Positions 58,523 to 64,000 of a DNA stretch of 64,000 bases are shown here, piece after piece. The translations under genes and the position numbers were made by a program. The stretch lies in the NCBI RefSeq assembly GCF_002260525.1, contig NZ_MRYI01000001.1, positions 124,001-188,000 on the forward strand, given 5' to 3'. This stretch comes from Hahella sp. CCB-MM4. GTDB taxonomy: Bacteria > Pseudomonadota > Gammaproteobacteria > Pseudomonadales > Oleiphilaceae. The notes under the pieces were generated by a model. That model was not told the DNA's origin, searched no databases, and saw only the letters and a program-made list of their open reading frames with translations. Each line of letters opens with the position of its first letter. The stretch's first letter is position 1.

Positions 58523-58527
58523 CAACC

Positions 58528-59016
58528 ATGAAAAAACAGATTGACAGAATAGACGTTGCCATCCTGAACGAGTTGCAGAAAAACGCTCGCATTTCCAACA
58601 CGGATCTGTCCAGACGGGTGAATCTTAGCCCCACCCCCTGCCTGGAACGGGTCAAACGTCTGGAACGGGATGGATATATCAAGAAATTCACCTCCGTCCT
58701 GAATGCCAAGAAGCTGGGAGCGGGACTTGTTGTCTTTATTGAGATCGGACTCAACCGGACCTCCCGGGATGTATTTGCGGAATTTAAGCAGGCGGCCATT
58801 AAAGTTCCCGAAGTACAGGAGTGTCATCTGGTGTCAGGTAATTTTGATTACCTGATCAAGGCACGTGTTGCGGATATCGATCAGTACCGGGCCTTGTTGG
58901 GAGAAAAGATTCTGTCTCTGCCTGGAGTGAGAGACTCTCGTAGTTACGTGGTGATGGAAACGGTCAAAGAGACCCAGGAACTGAACCTCCGTACACAAGC
59001 AGACACTCTCAGTTGA
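58528..59016 (+). CDS. lrp: Lrp/AsnC family transcriptional regulator
   Basis: The 162-aa regulator closely follows Lrp: an N-terminal helix-turn-helix (DRIDVAILNELQKNARISNT, LSRRVNLSPTPCLERVKRLE), then an RAM ligand-binding domain with VPEVQECHLVSGNFDYLIK and VSGNFDYL, and a C terminus VMETVKETQELNL. Family members bind branched-chain amino acids or alanine. It is divergent from ald, which it probably activates. Whether it is the global Lrp or a dedicated alanine regulator cannot be told. A 20-bp degenerate tandem repeat starts within its last codons. Confidence 0.93.
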   Translation: MKKQIDRIDVAILNELQKNARISNTDLSRRVNLSPTPCLERVKRLERDGYIKKFTSVLNAKKLGAGLVVFIEIGLNRTSRDVFAEFKQAAIKVPEVQECHLVSGNFDYLIKARVADIDQYRALLGEKILSLPGVRDSRSYVVMETVKETQELNLRTQADTLS

Positions 59017-59100
59017 GACTAGACTCGAGAGGTTCAAATTAGACACAGCAGTTTAAGATTAGCCACGGCAGGCTGAGAACAGAGACTGCAGGTTTAAGGT
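59001..59100. repeat. Five-unit degenerate 20-bp tandem repeat between convergent lrp and cobC
   Basis: Units begin at 59001, 59021, 59041, 59061 and 59081, in exact 20-base register. Each starts AG and most match AGACACnGCAGGTTnAAGnT. The middle and last units are closest to the consensus and the first is weakest. The array spans the last five codons of lrp, the intergenic gap and the first bases of the cobC stop region (cobC ends at 59094). Unit-to-unit identity is about half to three quarters. Confidence 0.55.
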
Positions 59101-59657
59101 TCGGAGTCCCACTCAAAAGACATGACAGCCCCATAATCGAATGGAATTTTGAAGGTGTCACCTTGAGGCCAGGACCGGTATTCAGGATGCAGTTGCAGAC
59201 AAAGACTGCGTAATACGCCCGAATGAGCAACGACTACGACAGTTTCATCTGAGGAGTGGTCAGAGAGATATCGGCGGACAAACGCCTGTGTGCGCGCATA
59301 TAGGTCCTGGAAGCTTTCTCCACCCGGCGTTGATTGGGTTTGCCAGTTGTTTCCCCACGCTCTCGCTTCATGCTGAGGGAGGTCCTGCCAACGTTGTCCT
59401 TCCCACTCGCCAAAATCCATTTCCATCAGCAGATCACAATAGTTGGGTCTCTGTCTCAAATCGGTGGAGATGGCTTCTGCCAATATTCGGCAACGGCTCA
59501 AGGGGCTACTGTAAATATGATGGCACAGATCAGGTATCTGCTGACGAATGGCTTCTAACTCGTCAGGGTATGATGGAGCCAGAGGTACATCCAGTTGTCC
59601 ATAGACCGTCCCTTTGGCGACGCCTACACAAGTATGTCGAATCAGTACGATATGCAT
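59094..59657 (-). CDS. cobC: Alpha-ribazole phosphatase (histidine phosphatase family)
   Basis: The 187-aa phosphatase removes phosphate from alpha-ribazole-5'-phosphate or cobalamin-5'-phosphate, finishing nucleotide-loop assembly. The catalytic motif is LIRHTCVG with the phospho-His. Further histidine-phosphatase elements are SSPLSRCRILAEAI, EMDFGEWEG and VVVVAHSGVLRSL. Length and context fit CobC. It is the last gene of the cobalamin operon, six bases after the cobS stop. A general phosphoglycerate-mutase-like phosphatase is the alternative if context were ignored. Confidence 0.93.
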   Translation of the reverse strand: MHIVLIRHTCVGVAKGTVYGQLDVPLAPSYPDELEAIRQQIPDLCHHIYSSPLSRCRILAEAISTDLRQRPNYCDLLMEMDFGEWEGQRWQDLPQHEARAWGNNWQTQSTPGGESFQDLYARTQAFVRRYLSDHSSDETVVVVAHSGVLRSLCLQLHPEYRSWPQGDTFKIPFDYGAVMSFEWDSEP

Positions 59658-59663
59658 CAGAGT

Positions 59664-60479
59664 TCAACGAACCAGAATCAGTAAAACGGCCATCTCAGCC
59701 AATTGCTGCACGGCTCCCAGACAATCACCGGTATATCCGCCAAGCCGCTTCAAAAAGTAGACTTTACAGCAATATCGCAAAGCGGCCGAAACAGCGACCA
59801 CAACAACGGCGGCACCAAAAGGTACAAAAAACAGGGGCAGGACCGCAAACATCAACGCCATCCCTACATCCCCTGGTTCGATACTTTTGGCGATAGGTTT
59901 AACTTTGCTACGCTGGTCCGCTTGAACATAGGGAAGATCACCCACCAGGCTGATCGCCAGTACACGGCTGACACTATGCGCCAGCCATATGGCAGCCAAT
60001 GCCTGTGGTATTGTCATTTGTGCCAGAAAGATAATCTTTGCCACGACTGACACTGATAGGGCTAATGCTCCATAGGTGCCTATCCGGCTGTCCTTCATGA
60101 TTTCCAGTATTCGCTCAGGCGTATATCCTCCGCCAAAGCCGTCAACAGAATCAGCCAGCCCATCCTCATGAAATGCGCCAGTGACCAGAATACCGGCAAC
60201 CACCGCCAACAGTGCTGCAATCCAGGGTCCGTGCCACCAAGCCCCCAATAAATAGGCTGATGCCACTACCGCTGCCACGATCCACCCTATAAGGCCGATA
60301 TAGCGGCTCGCCCGGTTAAGGTCCGCCTCGTCATAAGGCAGGATCAAACGAGCCGGGATACGCGTATAGAACTGCAGTGCCATCAGCAGCCATTGCAGCT
60401 CCTGTCGCCACCAGCTCTCCTGACTGCCGGTATTCGTACCGTCACTCTCTGAAGCACTCGGTGTTTGATGATCTGTCAT
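59664..60479 (-). CDS. cobS: Adenosylcobinamide-GDP ribazoletransferase
   Basis: This integral membrane enzyme joins adenosylcobinamide-GDP and alpha-ribazole to give adenosylcobalamin (or its phosphate). The 271-aa protein has the N-terminal segment ALQFYTRIPA and the conserved acidic motif FHEDGLADSVDGFGGG, with SRIGTYGAL and several hydrophobic helices after. The start at 60479 is an ATG with AAGG upstream; an in-frame TTG at 60503 would overlap cobT by 4 bases. It lies between cobT and cobC. Confidence 0.94.
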   Translation of the reverse strand: MTDHQTPSASESDGTNTGSQESWWRQELQWLLMALQFYTRIPARLILPYDEADLNRASRYIGLIGWIVAAVVASAYLLGAWWHGPWIAALLAVVAGILVTGAFHEDGLADSVDGFGGGYTPERILEIMKDSRIGTYGALALSVSVVAKIIFLAQMTIPQALAAIWLAHSVSRVLAISLVGDLPYVQADQRSKVKPIAKSIEPGDVGMALMFAVLPLFFVPFGAAVVVVAVSAALRYCCKVYFLKRLGGYTGDCLGAVQQLAEMAVLLILVR

Positions 60480-60499
60480 GGTATGCGACCTTGAGGCAA

Positions 60500-61549
60500 T
60501 CAACTCTTTTCGCTGACACCGGCCTCGGCAAAACTGGCCATTTCAGTCAGCATGGCGACGGCACTTTCAATAACAGGATAGGCCACTGCACATCCAGAGC
60601 CTTCACCCAAACGCATGCCTAACTGTAACAATGGTTTGGCGTGCAACCGGGAAAGCATCAATCGATGGCCCTGCTCCTCCGAGCAATGACAGAAAACCGC
60701 ATATTGGCTAAGTTCAGGCCGTAACTGACTAGCCACCAGGAAAGCCGCGGTTGCAATAAACCCATCGACCAGAACCAAAACACCATGCGCCGCGGCTTCC
60801 AACATTGCTCCAACCATCGCAGCCACTTCATAGCCCCCCATGGCGGCCAATACCTCCATGGGCGCTTGTGCACCTGAATGTAACTCTGCAACCTGTTTCA
60901 ATATAGACAGTTTGCGCTGATACCGTTCATCATCCAGACCGGTTCCCCGGCCAACGCAATCTTCCAGGGGAATGTTCAGAAGGCGACTCATAATCAGCGA
61001 GGCAGAAGACGTATTGCCAATCCCCATCTCACCTACACCGATAACATTGGCCCCAAGATTCAATACCGCCTGGGCTTGACGTCTTCCCGCCTGAATAGCG
61101 GCAACACAGTCTTCGTCAGACATTGCAGGACCACTCAACATGCTGGCGGTTCCCGATCCGACCTTTTCCTGAATCAGGCCGGGCTCATCGCCGAAGTCAT
61201 GATTCACACCAACATCAATTACTCTGACCGAGATACCGTGCTGTCGACTGAAGACGTTGATAGCCGCACCACCTTCCAGAAAGTTCAATACCATCTGCCA
61301 GGTAACATCCTGGGGATAGGCACTGACACCTTCCCGTGCAAGACCATGATCCGCTGCAAATACCAGAATATGGGGAGCGACCAGCGTCGGTCTCAAGGTC
61401 CCCTGAATCCGACCTACCTGAAAGGCCAGTGACTCCAGCAGCCCCAGGGCCCCTAAAGGTTTTGTCTTATGGTCAATGGTGGAATGTAATCGCTCGTCCC
61501 AATCCTCACTAACAGCAGGGACTACCGGCAGTACATCAGAGGGATTCAT
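60500..61549 (-). CDS. cobT: Nicotinate-nucleotide-dimethylbenzimidazole phosphoribosyltransferase
   Basis: This enzyme activates 5,6-dimethylbenzimidazole (or another lower-ligand base) to alpha-ribazole phosphate. At 349 aa it shows FAADHGLAREGVSAYPQDVT, GEMGIGNTSSAS, and a conserved C-terminal glycine-rich region, and matches family length. The Glu of GEGSGCAVA is the expected catalytic base. It lies 33 bases after cobU. Confidence 0.95.
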   Translation of the reverse strand: MNPSDVLPVVPAVSEDWDERLHSTIDHKTKPLGALGLLESLAFQVGRIQGTLRPTLVAPHILVFAADHGLAREGVSAYPQDVTWQMVLNFLEGGAAINVFSRQHGISVRVIDVGVNHDFGDEPGLIQEKVGSGTASMLSGPAMSDEDCVAAIQAGRRQAQAVLNLGANVIGVGEMGIGNTSSASLIMSRLLNIPLEDCVGRGTGLDDERYQRKLSILKQVAELHSGAQAPMEVLAAMGGYEVAAMVGAMLEAAAHGVLVLVDGFIATAAFLVASQLRPELSQYAVFCHCSEEQGHRLMLSRLHAKPLLQLGMRLGEGSGCAVAYPVIESAVAMLTEMASFAEAGVSEKS

Positions 61550-61582
61550 GAATCGTATTTCTCCGTTTAGGTGAGTATTCAG

Positions 61583-62089
61583 TCACTTCAACTTTAATGG
61601 CAGGCCAGCCACAATCAGCTCTACCCGATCGCAAACTCCAGCCAGGCGCTGGTGAAGCATCCCCGCCTCATCACAAAACCGCCGGCTTAATTCACCAAGG
61701 GGAACAATTCCCATATTGGTTTCATTGGAGACCATGATCAAAGAGATGCGGCAGTCACTGACAGCATCTTCAAACAAGCTTACTTCCTGATGTAATAGCG
61801 CTTCATCTTCCTTGAGCAGCAGATTAGTCAGCCATAACGTCAGACAATCCACCAGAATAACGTCAGACGATGCCGCGTTCCTGATTGCTTGTGCCAACTG
61901 TAATGGTTCCTCAACAGTACACCAGGACGAATCCCGGTCTTCTCGATGACGACGAATGCGTTCAGCCATTCCCGAATCCAATGGAGTGGCGGTGGCGATA
62001 TAGGTAACCTGGCCTGAAATTGATGTTGCGAGGGTTTCAGCATACCGGCTCTTTCCGGATTTTACACCCCCTAGCACTAACGCTTTCAT
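61583..62089 (-). CDS. cobU: Adenosylcobinamide kinase/adenosylcobinamide-phosphate guanylyltransferase
   Basis: This is a bifunctional enzyme that phosphorylates adenosylcobinamide and transfers GMP to it. At 168 aa it has a P-loop LVLGGVKSGKSRYAE at the N terminus, then RIRRHREDR, DCLTLWLTNLL and VSNETNMGIVP, all typical of CobU/CobP. The stop of cobQ overlaps its start by one base. Its presence with cobQ shows late corrinoid assembly, including salvage, can be done by this operon. Confidence 0.96.
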   Translation of the reverse strand: MKALVLGGVKSGKSRYAETLATSISGQVTYIATATPLDSGMAERIRRHREDRDSSWCTVEEPLQLAQAIRNAASSDVILVDCLTLWLTNLLLKEDEALLHQEVSLFEDAVSDCRISLIMVSNETNMGIVPLGELSRRFCDEAGMLHQRLAGVCDRVELIVAGLPLKLK

Positions 62090-63585
62090 TAACGGCTCTC
62101 CGTAGTGGCCATACCATTATTTAAGGCAATGACTTCCCCAGACACCAAAGAAAGAATCTTCTCCATTGCTAACGATGATTCAATCGAATCAGCCAGGCGA
62201 TCTATCTGTTGCTCACGCATGGCGGCATAATCCAAAGCTTTCGCCTCTTTCAGTCCAGCCCACTTTAGCCAGGCATTCAATGCCGCCGGACGTTCGAACA
62301 ATCCATGCCAATAGGTTCCTGCAACTGACTGATCCTGATTGAATGCTCCATCGGCTCCATTCTCCCCCAGAATAACGGGGCTCTTCAGGTCTGCGCCGAA
62401 GGTTTCACCCACATGAATCTCGTACCCCTGAACTTCGGCATCAACAAAGGAAAGACGGCCCTGTCGGTTATGCAATTGCTTGTTTTGCTGCAACAGGGTT
62501 TCGCAGTCTAACCAGCCAAGTCCTGACGTTTCTCCTGGACATCCTTCTACACCAGCGGGATCGCGAATCACATTTCCCAGCATTTGAAATCCACCACAAA
62601 TTCCCAGAACCTTCCCTCCCAGCCGGATATGTCGCTGAATGGCCTCATCCCAGCCCTGACGTCTCAACCAGTCGAGGTCGTCCCGCACAGATTTGCTGCC
62701 CGGAAGTATGATGAGATCGGCACCTGGAATCTGATCATCCGGTCCGATGAACCGAAAATCCACTTGAGGGTGCAGGCGTAAAGGATCAAAGTCGGTATGG
62801 TTACTGATTCTGGGCAGAGCAGGAACAACCACCCTCAATGCGCCATGTTCTGAAGAATTTTGGGCCTCCCTTGGCAGAGCATCTTCAGCGTCGAGATGCA
62901 GTCCTTGAAGGTAGGGCAATACACCAAGCACAGGTTTCCCAGTGTATTCCTCCAACCAGTCCAGTCCGGGTTTAAGCAGAGAGATATCACCACGGAACCG
63001 GTTAATGACAAAGCCTTTGATACGTGCCTGCTCACTTTCGCTGAGTAATGCCAATGTCCCAACCAAGTGCGCAAATACGCCACCTTTATCGATATCAGCC
63101 ACCAGAATCACAGGACAATCTACCGCCTCGGCAAATCCCATGTTGGCAATATCATTGTCGCGCAGATTGATTTCTGCAGGGGATCCCGCCCCCTCCACCA
63201 GCATAACCTGATACTGCTGCCGCAGACGCTGGTGCGACTCTAACACCGCATCCATGGCCACAGTCTTGTATTGGTGGTAAGACGTAGCCGTCATATTGCC
63301 GCGGGCCTGACCGTGAATAATGACCTGAGCACCAATGTCCGTATTTGGCTTTAACAAAACGGGATTCATGTCCGTATGAGGCTCTAGACCGCAAGCCTGC
63401 GCCTGCAGCGCCTGAGCACGCCCGATTTCTCCTCCGTCAGAGGTGACCGCACTGTTAAGCGCCATATTCTGGGGTTTGAAAGGCGCAACCGATATCCCCC
63501 GACGCTTCAGGCACCGGCACAAGCCGGCAACCAGGGTACTTTTACCGGCGTCAGAGGTGGTGCCCTGGACCATTAGGGTTGGCAT
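62089..63585 (-). CDS. cobQ: Cobyric acid synthase
   Basis: This enzyme amidates adenosyl-cobyrinic a,c-diamide at four positions using glutamine and ATP. At 498 aa it has an N-terminal ATP-dependent synthetase domain ([27 protein letters not shown]), a middle region and a C-terminal triad glutaminase domain (Cys in [12 protein letters not shown]; His in TYWHGLFE). It is also called CbiP. The gene lies 25 bases after the TonB receptor stop, so they are probably one transcript. Confidence 0.96.
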   Translation of the reverse strand: MPTLMVQGTTSDAGKSTLVAGLCRCLKRRGISVAPFKPQNMALNSAVTSDGGEIGRAQALQAQACGLEPHTDMNPVLLKPNTDIGAQVIIHGQARGNMTATSYHQYKTVAMDAVLESHQRLRQQYQVMLVEGAGSPAEINLRDNDIANMGFAEAVDCPVILVADIDKGGVFAHLVGTLALLSESEQARIKGFVINRFRGDISLLKPGLDWLEEYTGKPVLGVLPYLQGLHLDAEDALPREAQNSSEHGALRVVVPALPRISNHTDFDPLRLHPQVDFRFIGPDDQIPGADLIILPGSKSVRDDLDWLRRQGWDEAIQRHIRLGGKVLGICGGFQMLGNVIRDPAGVEGCPGETSGLGWLDCETLLQQNKQLHNRQGRLSFVDAEVQGYEIHVGETFGADLKSPVILGENGADGAFNQDQSVAGTYWHGLFERPAALNAWLKWAGLKEAKALDYAAMREQQIDRLADSIESSLAMEKILSLVSGEVIALNNGMATTESR

Positions 63586-63610
63586 ATCAATTTCCCATCA
63601 GGATATCTAT

Positions 63611-64000
63611 TTATTTGGGCTCATATCTTATGGTCAGGTAGAAACTGGTTCCCGGCTGATTATAGAAAGAAGCTGTTTCATACTCTGTATCAAATAGATT
63701 TTCTACTCTTCCCTGAAGCCACCAGGATGATGCCATTTCATACTGAGCCCGAAGATCGACGGTCTGGTATGCCCCCAACTCACGAGTATTCGCTAAATCA
63801 TCATATGACCTACCCGCGGCATATATAGATGCCCCTGCAGACCATCCAGACTGAAGATAGTCCAGATCTATTCTTCCGCTTCTCTCAGGGCGACGTACCA
63901 ATTGCTTACCTTCATTGGCCCCGTTTGATTCATTTCGAGGTGACTGAATAGTTAAATCCAGTCCAAGCTGCCAACTCTCAAGTATCCTTTGATCAACTAC
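63611..64000 (-). CDS. btuB: TonB-dependent receptor, C-terminal part (BtuB-like; 5' truncated)
   Basis: This is the end of an outer-membrane beta-barrel receptor. The frame remains open to base 64000, so the protein starts outside the window; the M at 63901 is not a true start. Segments include LESWQLGLDLTIQSPRNES, VDLRAQYEMASSWWLQGRVENLFDTEYETAS and SFYLTIRYEPK. The NLFDTEYETA block is typical of the last strands of TonB receptors. Cobalamin uptake is inferred from the adjacent cobQ and BtuB-like length of the tail, not from ligand residues. A cobalamin riboswitch would be expected further right. Confidence 0.85.
   Translation of the reverse strand, partial: VVDQRILESWQLGLDLTIQSPRNESNGANEGKQLVRRPERSGRIDLDYLQSGWSAGASIYAAGRSYDDLANTRELGAYQTVDLRAQYEMASSWWLQGRVENLFDTEYETASFYNQPGTSFYLTIRYEPK

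Overview
This 64 kb window is chromosomal DNA from a gammaproteobacterium, most likely the Pseudomonadales/Oceanospirillales side of the class (Hahella-, Marinobacter- or Ketobacter-like; family level is inference). The reasons are the gene order coaBC-dut-algC-argB with divergent radC-rpmB-rpmG, glnL-ntrC, a membrane-anchored AlgC, a SutA-type RNA polymerase-binding protein, a Mg-type HemB and a PanP-type aspartate decarboxylase. Base composition is roughly even throughout. I saw no tRNA, rRNA, CRISPR array, insertion sequence or prophage. The glnL gene is cut by the left edge and a TonB-dependent receptor by the right edge.

Layout. 1-2318: nitrogen two-component system glnL-ntrC. 2337-6275: a giant PilZ/DUF1631/GGDEF/EAL protein, with a paralogue at 36414-40148. 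6383-7558: a lipoprotein aminopeptidase. 7545-17345: a minus-strand block coaBC, dut, algC, argB, an unknown envelope protein, argE and argA (CoA, dUTP clearance, sugar phosphates, arginine). 17492-18832: radC, rpmB, rpmG and a clear terminator. 18861-22155: an EEP-family nuclease/phosphatase, dsbA, cytochrome c4 and engB. 22247-27050: a TetR repressor divergent from an aldehyde dehydrogenase, a Tat lipoprotein and a GMC oxidoreductase, probably an alcohol/aldehyde oxidation unit, with an 18-bp perfect palindrome in the control region. 27116-36111: coaD, a YfhL ferredoxin, a coiled-coil membrane protein, ppk1, hemB, a TVP38-flavoprotein fusion, a DUF3592 protein and sutA. 40394-45289: TetR, a long DsbA-like protein, DUF503, panP, an unknown small protein and ytoQ.

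45382-55446 is the most unusual part. Six minus-strand genes encode the bacterial proteasome relative Anbu, a transglutaminase-DUF2126 amidoligase fusion, a circularly permuted ATP-grasp/alpha-E fusion, a second transglutaminase, a second separate ATP-grasp and a separate alpha-E protein. Comparative genomics has linked these families as a predicted peptide-ligation and peptide-processing system whose product is not established. Here the ATP-grasp/alpha-E pair is present twice, once fused and once split.

55615-59016 carries an unknown gene, a long stretch with only possible small ORFs, and ald divergent from an Lrp regulator. 59001-59100 is a five-unit 20-bp degenerate tandem repeat between the convergent lrp and cobC genes. 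59094-64000 is a compact late-cobalamin operon, transcribed in the order TonB receptor, cobQ, cobU, cobT, cobS, cobC.

Several convergent gene pairs are separated by perfect hairpins without strong U-tracts, which look like bidirectional terminators.
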